A stretch of 64,000 nucleotides of DNA from Actinacidiphila glaucinigra (GTDB taxonomy: Bacteria > Actinomycetota > Actinomycetes > Streptomycetales > Streptomycetaceae). The stretch lies in the NCBI RefSeq assembly GCF_900188405.1, contig NZ_FZOF01000003.1, positions 434,001 through 498,000 of the forward strand, written 5' to 3'. Numbering within the stretch: the first letter of the stretch is position 1; the number at the start of each line of letters is the position of its first letter. Both the position numbers and the translations under genes were made by a program. Shown one piece after another: positions 25,262-37,127 of the stretch. The notes under the pieces were generated by a model. That model saw only the letters and a list, made by a program, of their open reading frames with translations. It was not told the origin of the DNA and ran no database searches.

Positions 25262-26653
25262 TCAGCCGCCCGTGACGACCTCGACCGGGCCGATGCCCAG
25301 CTCGCGGATCGGGTCCGCGATGACGGAGGCGTCGCCGACGAGGACGACCACGAGCCGGTCCAGGGGGAAGGCGTTGACGGCCGCGGCCGTCGCCTCGACC
25401 GTGCCGGTGGCGGCCAGCCGCTCGTAGAGCCGGGCCTGGAAGTCGTCCGGCAGGGACTGCTCGACCTGGTCGGCGAAGGTCCCGGCCACCGCCGAGGCCG
25501 TCTCGTAGCGAAGCGGGGCGACGCCCACGAGGTTCTGCACGGCGGCGTCGCGCTCCTCGTCGGTGAGCCCCTCCGCCGCCAGGGTGCGCAGCACCTGCCA
25601 GGTGTCGGCCAGCGCGGGCGCGGTGACGTCGGTCGCCACGGACCCGCTGATGCCGAGCAGGGAGACGCCGGTGCCCTCCGGAGTGGAGAGCAGCACCTGC
25701 CCGAAGGCCCGCACGCCGTACGTGTAGCCCTTCTCCTCGCGCAGGACGCGGTCCAGGCGCGAGGTCAGCGTGCCGCCGAGGCAGTACGTGCCGAGCACCT
25801 GGGCGGCCCAGACGGGGTCGTGGCGGTCCGCGCCGGCACGGCCGATGAGCACCTGGGTCTGGACGGACCCGGGCCGGTCGACGATCACGACGCGTCCGGT
25901 GTCGTCCGCGGTGATCGCGGGCAGCGGGCGGCGCTCGGCGGGCTTGCCGCTCCACTCCCCCAGCGTGCTCTCCAGCAGCGCGTCCAGGTCGATCCCGGCG
26001 AGGTCGCCGACCACGACGACCGTCGAGGTGGACGGCCGTACGTGCGTGTCGTAGAAGGCGCGGACGGCGGCCGCGTCGATGCGCGCGACCGTCTCCTCGG
26101 TGCCCTGGCGCGGCCGGGAGCAGCGCAGGTCGGCGGCGAAGAGCTCCTTGGACAGCGCCATGGCGGCACGCCGCGCGGGGTTGGCCAGCTCGTGCGGGAT
26201 CTCGTCGAGGCGGTTGCGCACCAGCCGCTCGACCTCGCCGTCCGGGAACGCCGGGGCGCGCAGCGCGTCGGCGAGCAGGCCGAGGCCCTTGTCGAGCCGG
26301 GAGACCGGGACCTCCAGGGAGACCCGGACGCCGGCGTGGTCGGCGTGGGCGTCGAGGGTGGCCCCGCAACGCTCCAGCTCGGCGGCGAACTCCTCGGCAC
26401 TGTGCTTGTCGGTGCCCTCGGACAGGGCCCGCGCCATCATCGTGGCGAGGCCGTCCAGCCCGTCGGGCTCGGCGTCGAGCGGCGCCGCGAGCAGCACCTC
26501 GACCGCGACGACCTTCTGCCCGGGCCGCCGGCTGCGCAGCACCGTCAGCCCGTTGGGCAGCGTGGACCGCTCGGGGGCCGGGAAGTCCCAGGGCTTGGGC
26601 TGCCCCGGCCGCGGCTGGGGGTGGAACGTCATGGTGGTGTGGACGTCGGTCAC
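25262..26653 (-). CDS. M16 family peptidase-like protein, non-catalytic partner
   Basis: A 463-residue M16 protein. At the place of the zinc motif HxxEH it has LATMMARALSEG, so the metal-binding residues are missing. The C-terminal half keeps the RY motif region (REEKGYTYGVRAFG and APLRYETASAVAG) that binds substrate in M16 heterodimers. It should form a heterodimer with the adjacent active M16 protein. The GTG start overlaps that gene's stop (GTGA), so both are made together. Substrate unknown. Confidence 0.92.
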   Translation of the reverse strand: MTDVHTTMTFHPQPRPGQPKPWDFPAPERSTLPNGLTVLRSRRPGQKVVAVEVLLAAPLDAEPDGLDGLATMMARALSEGTDKHSAEEFAAELERCGATLDAHADHAGVRVSLEVPVSRLDKGLGLLADALRAPAFPDGEVERLVRNRLDEIPHELANPARRAAMALSKELFAADLRCSRPRQGTEETVARIDAAAVRAFYDTHVRPSTSTVVVVGDLAGIDLDALLESTLGEWSGKPAERRPLPAITADDTGRVVIVDRPGSVQTQVLIGRAGADRHDPVWAAQVLGTYCLGGTLTSRLDRVLREEKGYTYGVRAFGQVLLSTPEGTGVSLLGISGSVATDVTAPALADTWQVLRTLAAEGLTDEERDAAVQNLVGVAPLRYETASAVAGTFADQVEQSLPDDFQARLYERLAATGTVEATAAAVNAFPLDRLVVVLVGDASVIADPIRELGIGPVEVVTGG

Positions 26654-28002
26654 TGGTCCGCGCCCTCCTCGTCCTCGTCGGAGTCCTCGCCGGCCGGGGC
26701 CGGCGAGGACGTGGGCTCGTAGACCAGTGCCGCGCGGTTGTCGGGCCGCAGGGTGGCCGCCGCGACGGCGCGCACCTCGTCGGCGGTGATGTCCAGGATG
26801 CGCTTGACGGCGGTCAGGGCCAGCTGCGGGTCGCCGAACAGCACGGCGTACCGGCACAGTTCGTCGGCGCGGCCGCCGACGGTGGCGAGCCGGTCCAGCC
26901 ACTCGCGCTCGAGCTGGGCCTGGGCCCGCTCCATCTCCTCCGGGGTCGGGCCCTCCTCGGCGAAGCGGGCCAGCTCCTCGTCGACGGCCGCCTCGACGGC
27001 GGGCACCTCGACGCCGCTGGACGTCTTCACGTCGAGCCAGCCGAGCGACGGCGCCCCGGCCAGCCGCAGCAGGCCGAAGCCGGCCGCGACGGCGCTGCGG
27101 TCCCGGCGCACCAGGCGGTTGTGCAGCCGCGAGGACTCCCCGCCGCCGAGCACGGTCAGCGCCAGGTCCGCGGCGTCGGCCTCGCGGGTGCCGTCGTGCG
27201 GCAGCCGGTAGGCGGCCATCAGCGCGCGCGAGGGGACGTCCTCCTCGACGACCTCGCGCAGCTGCCCGCCCATCACCCCGGGGAGTGATCCGTCACGGGG
27301 CGCCGGCTTGCCGTCGTGGGCCGGGATGGTCCCGAAGTACTTCTCGATCCAGGCCAGGGTCTGTTCCGGGTCGATGTCGCCGACGACCGCGAGGACGGCG
27401 TTGTTCGGCGCGTAGTACGTCCGGAAGAAGGCCCGGGCGTCCTCCAGGGAGGCGGCGTCCAGGTCCGCCATCGAGCCGATGGGGGTGTGGTGGTACGGGT
27501 GCCCGTCCGGGTACGCCATCGCCGTCAGGCGCTCGAAGGCGGTGCCGTAGGGGACGTTGTCGTACCGCTGGCGGCGCTCGTTCTTGACCACGTCGCGCTG
27601 GTTGTCCAGGCTCTGCAGATCCAGCGCGGACAGCAGACTGCCCATGCGGTCGGCCTCGAGCCAGAGCGCGAGCTCCAACTGGTGGGTCGGCATGGTCTCG
27701 AAGTAGTTGGTGCGCTCGAAGCTGGTGGTGCCGTTGAGGGAACCGCCGGCGGACTGGACCAGTTCGAAGTGGCCGTTGCCCGTGACGTTCGCGGAACCCT
27801 GGAACATCAAGTGCTCGAAGAGGTGGGCGAGTCCGGTACGGCCCTTCACCTCGTGGCGGGAACCGACGTCGTACCAGAGGCAGACCGCGGCGACCGGGGT
27901 GAGGTGGTCCTCGGAGAGCACGACGCGCAGGCCGTTCGCCAGGCGGTGCTCGGTCGCGGTGAGGCCGCCGGATTCTGCCTCCGGCGTGGCCGTGTGACCC
28001 AT
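26650..28002 (-). CDS. M16 family zinc metallopeptidase, catalytic subunit
   Basis: A 450-residue M16 peptidase with the inverted zinc motif HLFEH at 60-64 and the third ligand Glu141 in NERRQRYDN. No signal peptide, so it is probably cytosolic and acts on small proteins or signal peptides. It ends in an acidic tail (DSDEDEEG). It pairs with the downstream metal-less M16 protein. GGAAGGACAG lies upstream of the ATG. The gene diverges from parC. Confidence 0.95.
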   Translation of the reverse strand: MGHTATPEAESGGLTATEHRLANGLRVVLSEDHLTPVAAVCLWYDVGSRHEVKGRTGLAHLFEHLMFQGSANVTGNGHFELVQSAGGSLNGTTSFERTNYFETMPTHQLELALWLEADRMGSLLSALDLQSLDNQRDVVKNERRQRYDNVPYGTAFERLTAMAYPDGHPYHHTPIGSMADLDAASLEDARAFFRTYYAPNNAVLAVVGDIDPEQTLAWIEKYFGTIPAHDGKPAPRDGSLPGVMGGQLREVVEEDVPSRALMAAYRLPHDGTREADAADLALTVLGGGESSRLHNRLVRRDRSAVAAGFGLLRLAGAPSLGWLDVKTSSGVEVPAVEAAVDEELARFAEEGPTPEEMERAQAQLEREWLDRLATVGGRADELCRYAVLFGDPQLALTAVKRILDITADEVRAVAAATLRPDNRAALVYEPTSSPAPAGEDSDEDEEGADQ

Positions 28003-28208
28003 GGGCAAGCTGTCCTTCCGGTCGCGTACTCGTTGTTTTGTGCTGAGACCTGCCACTCTAGGCAGCGGACAAACGGCCCGCGAAGTTCCCGTCACCGCCA
28101 CGTATGAGCCGGGGGGGTGGTCCGGACTGTCGGTGGGGCGGTCCACAATGGTCCGCGTCAGTCCCGTGTCCTTATCCGATGAGGTCCAGCCGAAGGAGCA
28201 GCGCCCTG

Positions 28209-30659
<2,451 letters not shown>

Positions 30660-30678
30660 CCGGCGGGCCCACAGCGAT

Positions 30679-30715
30679 GAGGGGCGCGGCACCCGGTGCG
30701 GGTGCCGCGCCCCTC
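30679..30715. terminator. Bidirectional terminator between parC and the GH13 gene
   Basis: A perfect 16-bp stem (30679-30694 with 30700-30715) and a 5-base loop, centred between two convergent genes. Confidence 0.9.
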
Positions 30716-30758
30716 GGCGTACGCGGTGTCAGGGCGCGTACGCCCCCGTCCCGCCGGA

Positions 30759-32378
30759 TCAGGCCGGGTCGTCCAGGCGCAGCCAGACACAGGTGTCCCG
30801 GGGCAGTCGGCCGTCCTCGGCGAGCGGGCCGCTGGCCAGCAGGAGCCGCCGGTGCGCGGGGAGCGCGACGGCGTCCGCGGACAGGTTGAGCACGCAGGCG
30901 AAGCCGCCCGCACGGCGGAAGGCGAGCACGTCCCCGGGACCGTCGAGCCAGTCCATCGGGCCCTCGCCGAGGCCGGGTTCGGCACGGCGGAGCTCCAGCG
31001 CCGTCCGGTACAGGCTCAGCATGGAGCCGGGGTCCGTCTCCTGCGCCTCGGCGGTGTAGCGCGCCCAGTCCGCCGGCTGCGGCAGCCAGGGGTGATCGCC
31101 CCCGAAGCCGTACGGCGGTGCCTCACCCGACCAGGGCAGCGGCACCCGGCAGCCGTCGCGGCCCGGGTCGGTGCCGCCGGAGCGGAAGTACATCGGGTCC
31201 TGCAGCAGTTCTGCCGGGATGTCCTCGACCTCGGGCAGCCCCAGCTCCTCGCCCTGGAAGAGGTAGACCGAACCGGGCAGGGCCAGGGTCAGCAGGGCGG
31301 CGGCGCGGGCGCGCCGGGTGCCGAGCTCCAGGTCCGTGGGGATGCCGTGGGCCTTGGCGGCGAAGGCGAAGCCGGTGTCCCGGCGCCCGTAGCGGGTGAC
31401 GGTCCGGGTGACGTCGTGGTTGGCCAGCACCCAGGTGGCCGGCGCGCCGACCGGGGCGTGCGCGGCAAGGGTCCCGTCGATGGAGGCGCGCAGCCGCTCC
31501 GGTTCCCAGGGGCAGGCCAGGAAGTCGAAGTTGAAGGCGGTGTGCAGCTCGTCGGGACGCAGGTAGCGGGCGAAGCGCTCGGTGTCCGGCAGCCACACCT
31601 CCCCGATCAGCACACCGTCGTAGGGGTCGGCGACGGTCCGCCACGAGCGGTAGATGTCGTGCAGCTCGTCGCGGTCGATGTAGGGGTGCGGGTCGGTGCC
31701 CTCCACGAAGTCGGGCAGGTCCGGGTCCTTGGCGACCATGGCGGCGGAGTCGATGCGCACCCCCGCCACGCCGCGGTCGAACCAGAAGCGCAGCACGTCC
31801 TCGTGCTCCTGCCGCACGGCGGGGTGGGACCAGTTGAGGTCGGGCTGCTCCGGGGCGAACAGGTGCAGGTACCAGTCGCCGTCCGGGAGCCGGGTCCAGG
31901 CGGAACCGCCGAACTGGGAGCGCCAGCCGTTGGGCGGCAGTTCGCCGTCCTCGCCGCGGCCGGTGCGGAAGTGGAACAGCTTGCGCTCGGCGCTGCCCGG
32001 CCCAGCGTCGAGGGCCGCCCGGAACCACACGTGCCGGTCGGAGACGTGGTTGGGGACGATGTCGACGATGGTGCGGATGCCCAGGGCGCGCGCTTCGGCG
32101 ATCAGTTTCTCGGCGTCAGCCAGGGTGCCGAACGCCGGGTCGATGGCGCGGTAGTCGGCGACGTCGTAGCCGCCGTCGGCCATCGGCGAGGGGTACCAGG
32201 GGCTGAACCAGAGCGCGTCCACGCCCAGCGCGGCCAGGTACGGCAGTCTGGACCGCACCCCGGCGAGGTCGCCGGTGCCGTCCGCGTCTCCGTCGGCGAA
32301 GCTGCGTGCGTACACCTGGTAGATGGCGGCGCCGCGCCACCACGCGTCGGTGGCCTCGGCCGGGTGGGTGTCTGCCAC
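30759..32378 (-). CDS. GH13 alpha-glucosidase (intracellular)
   Basis: A 539-residue glycoside hydrolase family 13 enzyme. The catalytic residues are visible: nucleophile Asp210 in GVRIDSA, acid/base Glu260 in LIGEVWL, and Asp322 in LANHDVTR. DIVPNH is present at the end of the third strand (106-111). No signal peptide is present, so it hydrolyses imported alpha-glucosides in the cytoplasm, likely maltose/oligomaltose or similar. The GTG start has AAAGGACCAG upstream. It is the last gene of the importer operon, 98 bases after the second permease. Confidence 0.94.
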   Translation of the reverse strand: MADTHPAEATDAWWRGAAIYQVYARSFADGDADGTGDLAGVRSRLPYLAALGVDALWFSPWYPSPMADGGYDVADYRAIDPAFGTLADAEKLIAEARALGIRTIVDIVPNHVSDRHVWFRAALDAGPGSAERKLFHFRTGRGEDGELPPNGWRSQFGGSAWTRLPDGDWYLHLFAPEQPDLNWSHPAVRQEHEDVLRFWFDRGVAGVRIDSAAMVAKDPDLPDFVEGTDPHPYIDRDELHDIYRSWRTVADPYDGVLIGEVWLPDTERFARYLRPDELHTAFNFDFLACPWEPERLRASIDGTLAAHAPVGAPATWVLANHDVTRTVTRYGRRDTGFAFAAKAHGIPTDLELGTRRARAAALLTLALPGSVYLFQGEELGLPEVEDIPAELLQDPMYFRSGGTDPGRDGCRVPLPWSGEAPPYGFGGDHPWLPQPADWARYTAEAQETDPGSMLSLYRTALELRRAEPGLGEGPMDWLDGPGDVLAFRRAGGFACVLNLSADAVALPAHRRLLLASGPLAEDGRLPRDTCVWLRLDDPA

Positions 32379-32476
32379 GTGACTGGTCCTTTCGGGCAGC
32401 TGGGACCGCGCCGCCCGCCCCGTGGCGGGCGGCGTGGTACTGGACGGGTGCGGCCGGAGGCCGTCGGGGCCGGGCC

Positions 32477-33355
32477 TCAGCCCTTCAGGCCGCCGGCGGT
32501 GAGGCCGCTCATGATGTTGCGCTGGAAGATCAGGAAGATCAGCAGGGTGGGCACCGAGGCCATCGCGATGGCCGCGAGCAGCCAGTTCTCCGGCACCCCG
32601 CTGGCGAGCGAGTAGATGCCGACGTTGAGGGTCTGCTTGGTCGGGTCGTTCAGGGTGAGCATCGGCCAGAGGAAGTCCTTCCAGACCCCGACCACCGCGA
32701 AGATGGAGACCACTCCGAGGATCGGCCGGGAGATCGGCAGGACCACCGACCACAGGGTCCGCATCTGCGAGGCCCCGTCGATCGCGGAGGCGTCGAGCAG
32801 CTCCTGCGGCACCGAGTCGAAGAACCGCTTGAGCAGGAAGATGTTGAAGGCGTTGGTGACCGAGGGGAGCCAGATCACCCAGGGCGAGTTGAGCAGGTTG
32901 CGCTGGAAGATCGGCACGTCCAGGACGGTCAGGTACTGCGGTACGACCAGGACCGTCGCCGGGATCATCAACGTGGCCAGCATCATCCCGAGGATCGCCT
33001 TGCCGAACACCGGGCGCAGCTTGGACAGCGAGTAGGCGGCGGCGACATCGAGGACCAGCTGGAAGGCGAGCGCCCCGAAGGCGTACCAGAGGGTGTTGAG
33101 CAGAAGGTGGGACAGATCCATCACCTCCCAGGCGCTCGTGTAGTTCTCCGGGTGCAGGGCCTGCGGGAAGGTGGTGGGCGGGATCCGCGCGAACTCCTCG
33201 GTGCTCTTGAGGCCGTTGGAGGCCATCCAGTACAGCGGGCCGAGGAAGACCAGCGTGAAGGTGGTGACCACCAGGGTGAGGACGGTCCGGTAGAGGATCC
33301 GGCCGCGCCGGCTCGCCAGCTGCGTCGGCGATATCAGCGTTCTCGTGCTGCTCAT
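32477..33355 (-). CDS. ABC sugar transporter permease (MalG type)
   Basis: A 292-residue CUT1-family permease with six helices. The EAA loop that contacts the ATPase is visible as LLDASAIDGASQMRTLWSVV (about 200-219). It forms a heterodimer with the MalF-type permease 14 bases upstream. No ATPase gene is in the operon; streptomycete CUT1 importers commonly share MsiK, encoded elsewhere. The C-terminus SGLTAGGLKG is typical of MalG-like proteins. Confidence 0.94.
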   Translation of the reverse strand: MSSTRTLISPTQLASRRGRILYRTVLTLVVTTFTLVFLGPLYWMASNGLKSTEEFARIPPTTFPQALHPENYTSAWEVMDLSHLLLNTLWYAFGALAFQLVLDVAAAYSLSKLRPVFGKAILGMMLATLMIPATVLVVPQYLTVLDVPIFQRNLLNSPWVIWLPSVTNAFNIFLLKRFFDSVPQELLDASAIDGASQMRTLWSVVLPISRPILGVVSIFAVVGVWKDFLWPMLTLNDPTKQTLNVGIYSLASGVPENWLLAAIAMASVPTLLIFLIFQRNIMSGLTAGGLKG

Positions 33356-33369
33356 CGGTGTGTCCCGTC

Positions 33370-34344
33370 CTACTCGTCCGCGGCGCGGCTGAGCCGCACG
33401 TATCCGGCGGAGAAGACCGCCAGCAGTACGAGCAGCACCAGGCCGAGCGCCGCGGCACCGCCGTAGTTGTTGAAGCTGAAGGCGTACTGGTAGATCAGGT
33501 AGACGACGGTGGTCGTGGACCCCTCCGGGCCGGAGCCGCCGGTCAGCAGGAAGGGTTCGGTGAAGACCTGCATCGTGGCGATGATCTGCATCAGCAGCAT
33601 CAGCGACAGGATGAGCCGGGTCTGCGGGACCGTCACATGCCAGATCTTGCGCAGCAGTCCGGCGCCGTCGAGTTCGGCGGCCTCGTACAGCTCGCCGGGG
33701 ATGCCCTGGAGGGCGGCCAGGTAGATCAGGGTGGCACCGCCCATGTTCATCCAGGTGGAGGCGATGACCACCGAGAGCATGGCGGTGTCGGTGGACTGCA
33801 GCCACTGCTGGGTCGGCAGGTGCAGCGTCTCCAGGATGCGGTTGAACAGGCCGTACTCGGGGTTGTAGAGGTTCTTGAAGATCAGCACCGAGGCCACCGG
33901 CGGCAGCATGACCGGCAGGTACACCAGCAGCCGCAGATAACCCCGGGTGTGCCGCATCTCGTTGAGCAGCAATGCCACGAAGAAGGGCACCGCGAAGCCG
34001 AGCAGCAGGGCCAGGCCGGTGAAGAGCAGGGTGTTGCGCCAGGCCTGCCAGAACGCGGGGTCGTGGAAGACGTAGTTCAGGTTGGACCAGCCGACCCAGG
34101 TGGTCTGCCCGCTCTCGGTCTTCTGGAAGGCCAGCAGGAACTCCCGCACCATCGGGTACCACGAGAAGAACGCGAAGCACAGCACGGCGCCGATCAGGAA
34201 CGCGTGCGCGGTGAGGTTGCGGCGCAGGGCGCGGCCGGCCCGCCCCGGACGGCGGCCGTCCGGGGCGGGGCGGCGCACCGTACGGCGCGACCGGCTCTTC
34301 GCGGGAGTGCTGGCGGGCAGGGTGGGGGCGCTGGGGGCCGACAT
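33370..34344 (-). CDS. ABC sugar transporter permease (MalF type)
   Basis: A 324-residue permease with a basic, proline-rich cytoplasmic N-terminus (1-45), six hydrophobic helices and an EAA motif ELYEAAELDGAGLLRKIWHV. It pairs with the MalG-type permease. The gene sits between the binding protein (37 bases upstream) and malG-like (14 bases downstream), the standard order binding protein, F, G. Confidence 0.94.
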   Translation of the reverse strand: MSAPSAPTLPASTPAKSRSRRTVRRPAPDGRRPGRAGRALRRNLTAHAFLIGAVLCFAFFSWYPMVREFLLAFQKTESGQTTWVGWSNLNYVFHDPAFWQAWRNTLLFTGLALLLGFAVPFFVALLLNEMRHTRGYLRLLVYLPVMLPPVASVLIFKNLYNPEYGLFNRILETLHLPTQQWLQSTDTAMLSVVIASTWMNMGGATLIYLAALQGIPGELYEAAELDGAGLLRKIWHVTVPQTRLILSLMLLMQIIATMQVFTEPFLLTGGSGPEGSTTTVVYLIYQYAFSFNNYGGAAALGLVLLVLLAVFSAGYVRLSRAADE

Positions 34345-34381
34345 CGTCGCTCCTGGGTGCCGGGTGCCGAGGGGGCCTGGG

Positions 34382-35794
34382 CTACTGGTTGGCGAGGACC
34401 TGGTTGACCTGGGTCTCCGCGGTGGACAGCAGCTTGGCGGCGTCCGCGTTCTTGTTGGTCAGGACGCCGGACATCACGTTGTCCAGGACCTTGTAGATCT
34501 CCTGGGCCTTCGCCGGCTCGGCCTTGCCGGGAACCGGGTTGTCCATGAAGGCGCGGAAGTTCTCGACCGGCATGGTGGCGCTGGCGGCCTTCAGCTGGTC
34601 GTCCTCGGTCTTGCTGGCACCGGTGAAGAAGGCCGGCTGGGGCAGACCGACGGGGAGGCCGTCCGCCTTGCTGCGGGCGTAGTCGAACTGGCCCTTGCCG
34701 GGGGTGAGGGTCTTGAGGTTCAGCCAGGCGATGGCGGCCTTGATCTTGTCGGGCGAGCTGCCCTTCTTGATCATGTAGTCGTTGCCGCCGAAGAGGGTGG
34801 CCTTGCCGCCGGGGATCGGGCCCATGCCGAAGTTGGCGTAGTCGGCGCCGAGCTGCTGGACCATGTACGTGATGTCGTCGGGTGCGGCCAGGAACATGCC
34901 GAGCTTGTCGGCGGCCATCTGCTTCTGCAGGTCGCCCCACTTCAGCAGCTGGGTCTGGCCCATGCTGTTGTCGGTCCAACGCATATCGTGCAGGTTCTGC
35001 ACGATCTCCTTGCCGAGGTCGGTGTTGAAGGCCGCCTTGGTGCCGTCGGCGGACACGACGTCGCCGCCGAGGCCGTACATCGTCGCGGTGTAGTGCCAGC
35101 CGCCGGTGTTCTGCGCGCTGTACTCGCCGTAGCCCGATATGCCCTTGCCCAGGCCCGCGATGGCCTTCGCCGCGGTGCGCACCTCGGCCCAGTCGGCCGG
35201 GGGCTTGTTGGGGTCGAGGCCGGCCTGGGTGAAGAGCTTGCGGTTGATGAGCAGGCCCATGCGGTAGTTGCTGGTCGGCAGGCCGTACAGCTTGCCGTCC
35301 TTCTTCAGCACGTCGAGCACGTTGGAGTCGATGTCCGCGAGCGCCGGGACGGTCTTGTCGGTGACGTACGCGCTGATGTCCGCGGCGCCGTCGTTGTCGA
35401 GCACCTGCTGCAGGTCGGTGAAGTACGTGTAGAACACGTCCGGTTGCGACTTGGCCTTCAGCGCGGCCGTGAACCGGGCCGGCTCCTCGCACTGACCGGG
35501 CGTCGACTTACCGTCGATCGTCACGTTCGGGTACTTCTTGTTGAAGGTGGCGACGTCCTCCTTCCACTCCTTGAGCTCCGCCTTCTTCGCGGCCGGCGGC
35601 ATGCAGTCGATGGTCAGCGTGACCTTGGCCTTGGGGTCCAGCGGGGCGGTGGGGTCGGACGAACCGCCGCCCGCGTTGTTGTCGTTGTCCGCGCTGCTGC
35701 TGGTACCGCAGGCGGTCAGGGCGGCCAGGGCCAGCGCGGAGACGAGCGTGGCCGCGGTGGCACGGCGGGCGGGGCGGAACCAGGAGCTTCTCAT
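34382..35794 (-). CDS. ABC sugar-binding lipoprotein (alpha-glucoside/maltose type)
   Basis: A 470-residue extracellular solute-binding protein, family 1. The signal peptide ends at the lipobox LTAC, so Cys29 is lipidated and the protein is anchored outside the membrane. A Ser/Gly/Asn linker follows. The mature domain starts KVTLTIDCMPPAAKKAELKE. It delivers substrate to the MalF/MalG-type permeases; the GH13 gene points to an alpha-glucoside, but the exact sugar is uncertain. It is the first gene of the operon and lies behind the LacI terminator and candidate operators. Confidence 0.93.
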   Translation of the reverse strand: MRSSWFRPARRATAATLVSALALAALTACGTSSSADNDNNAGGGSSDPTAPLDPKAKVTLTIDCMPPAAKKAELKEWKEDVATFNKKYPNVTIDGKSTPGQCEEPARFTAALKAKSQPDVFYTYFTDLQQVLDNDGAADISAYVTDKTVPALADIDSNVLDVLKKDGKLYGLPTSNYRMGLLINRKLFTQAGLDPNKPPADWAEVRTAAKAIAGLGKGISGYGEYSAQNTGGWHYTATMYGLGGDVVSADGTKAAFNTDLGKEIVQNLHDMRWTDNSMGQTQLLKWGDLQKQMAADKLGMFLAAPDDITYMVQQLGADYANFGMGPIPGGKATLFGGNDYMIKKGSSPDKIKAAIAWLNLKTLTPGKGQFDYARSKADGLPVGLPQPAFFTGASKTEDDQLKAASATMPVENFRAFMDNPVPGKAEPAKAQEIYKVLDNVMSGVLTNKNADAAKLLSTAETQVNQVLANQ

Positions 35795-35983
35795 CGGTGG
35801 TCCCCTTCGGGCATGAGCGTGGAAGCCCCCGACCACACGCAGCGGGGGCGTCGCACACTCAAGCACCACAAACAGATGTCCGCAATATCTCGCGCAGATT
35901 TCGCAAAACATTGACCGCCTTGCGCAGCTCACCAACGAAGGCCGCGAACACCGGGCACGGGGCGGGAACCCCGAGGCCGCAAA
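35795..35983 (-). promoter_or_regulatory. Promoter/operator region of the sugar importer operon
   Basis: Between the lacI-type terminator and the binding-protein start. The minus strand carries TGCGCAAGG (35928-35920), TTTTGCGA and a GCGCGA/TTGCG run (about 35908-35881). These share half-sites with the palindrome CTTGCGCAAG found in front of the LacI-type gene, so they are candidate operators. No clean -10/-35 pair was fixed. Confidence 0.4.
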
Positions 35984-36028
35984 CGCGGACCGGGCGGTTC
36001 CGACATCGTCGGAACCGCCCGGTCCGCG
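35984..36028. terminator. Perfect 20-bp stem terminator after the LacI-type gene
   Basis: Bases 35984-36003 pair with 36009-36028, 5-base loop, no mismatch. It separates the regulator from the importer operon. Confidence 0.92.
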
Positions 36029-36043
36029 GGACGCGGCGACCGC

Positions 36044-37051
36044 TCAGCCGCGCACGGGCCCCGTCGTCCCGCGGACGACCAGCTCCGGCTCGTAGAGCAG
36101 TTCGTCGGAGGCCACCTGCTTGCCCGCGATCTTCAGCGCGAGCAGCTCGACGGCGGTACGGCCCATCGCCTCGATCGGCTGCCGAACCGTGGTCAGCGGC
36201 GGGTCGGTGCAGGTCATGAACGCCGAGTCGTCGTAGCCGACCACGGACACGTCACCAGGGACGGACAGCCCCAGCCGGCGCGCGGCCCGCACGGCGCCCA
36301 GCGCCATCGGGTCGTTGGCGCAGATGATCCCTGTGACCCCGCGTTCCCAGAGCTTGGCGGCCGCGGCCTGGCCGCCCTCCAGGGTGAACATCGCCCGCCC
36401 CACGTGCTCGTCCGGCAGCGACCCGCCGCCCGCGGCGGCGGCCGCCCGCGCCGCGACCAGCTTGCGCCGCGACGGCATGTGGTCGGTGGGCCCGAGCAGC
36501 AGTCCGATCCGCTCGTGGCCGAGCGAGGACAGGTGCCGCCAGGCCTGCTCGACGGCGACCGCGTCGTCGCACGACACCCTCGGGAAGCCGAGGTCCTCGA
36601 TGGCGGCGTTGATCAGCACCACCGGCAGGTTCCGCTCCGCCAGCAGGCGGTAGTGGTCGTGCGGCGCGTCCGCCTGCGCGTACAGGCCGCCGGCGAAGAC
36701 CACGCCGGAGACGTGCTGCTGGAGGAGGAGCGAGACGTAGTCCGCCTCCGACACCCCGCCCGCGGTCTGGGTGCACAGCACCGGCGTCAGTCCCTGCTGG
36801 GCGAGGGCCGCCCCCACGATGTCGGCGAAGGCCGGGAAGATCGGGTTCTGCAGCTCCGGCAGGACCAGCCCGACCAGCCGGGCGCGGTTCCCCCGCAGCT
36901 GCGTCGGCCGCTCGTACCCCAGGACGTCGAGCGCCGTGAGCACCGCCTGCCGGGTGCCCTCGGACACACCCGGCTTCCCGTTCAGCACACGGCTGACGGT
37001 GGCCTCACTGACCCCGACCTTCTTCGCTACTTCGGCAAGCCGTCGCGTCAT
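36044..37051 (-). CDS. LacI family transcriptional regulator
   Basis: A 335-residue repressor. The N-terminal helix-turn-helix (about 2-25) reads RLAEVAKKVGVSEATVSRVL, followed by hinge RPTQLRGNRARLVGLVLPEL and a periplasmic-binding-like ligand domain. It lies upstream of, and in the same direction as, the alpha-glucoside importer, so it very likely represses that operon and itself in response to an imported sugar. A perfect palindrome CTTGCGCAAG is 40 bases upstream of its start. Similar to MalR-type regulators, but orthology is not proved. Confidence 0.93.
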   Translation of the reverse strand: MTRRLAEVAKKVGVSEATVSRVLNGKPGVSEGTRQAVLTALDVLGYERPTQLRGNRARLVGLVLPELQNPIFPAFADIVGAALAQQGLTPVLCTQTAGGVSEADYVSLLLQQHVSGVVFAGGLYAQADAPHDHYRLLAERNLPVVLINAAIEDLGFPRVSCDDAVAVEQAWRHLSSLGHERIGLLLGPTDHMPSRRKLVAARAAAAAGGGSLPDEHVGRAMFTLEGGQAAAAKLWERGVTGIICANDPMALGAVRAARRLGLSVPGDVSVVGYDDSAFMTCTDPPLTTVRQPIEAMGRTAVELLALKIAGKQVASDELLYEPELVVRGTTGPVRG

Positions 37052-37079
37052 GAGCGCAAGCATACGACATGACATGCAA

Positions 37080-37100
37080 GTGGTTTGCGCTCTTGCGCAA
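37080..37100 (-). promoter_or_regulatory. Candidate LacI-type operator upstream of the regulator gene
   Basis: The perfect palindrome CTTGCGCAAG is at 37091-37100, with nearby half-sites CTTGC at 37058 and 37076 on the minus strand. It lies 40-49 bases before the LacI-type start, consistent with autoregulation. Confidence 0.5.
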
Positions 37101-37127
37101 GTCCATCGAGACGCGGGGGACGTGGCC

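Noticed and set aside
32379..33458. In-frame extension of the GH13 gene through the permease region
   Set aside because: The region encodes the MalG-type permease in another frame; GH13 homology starts at 32378 with a proper ribosome site.
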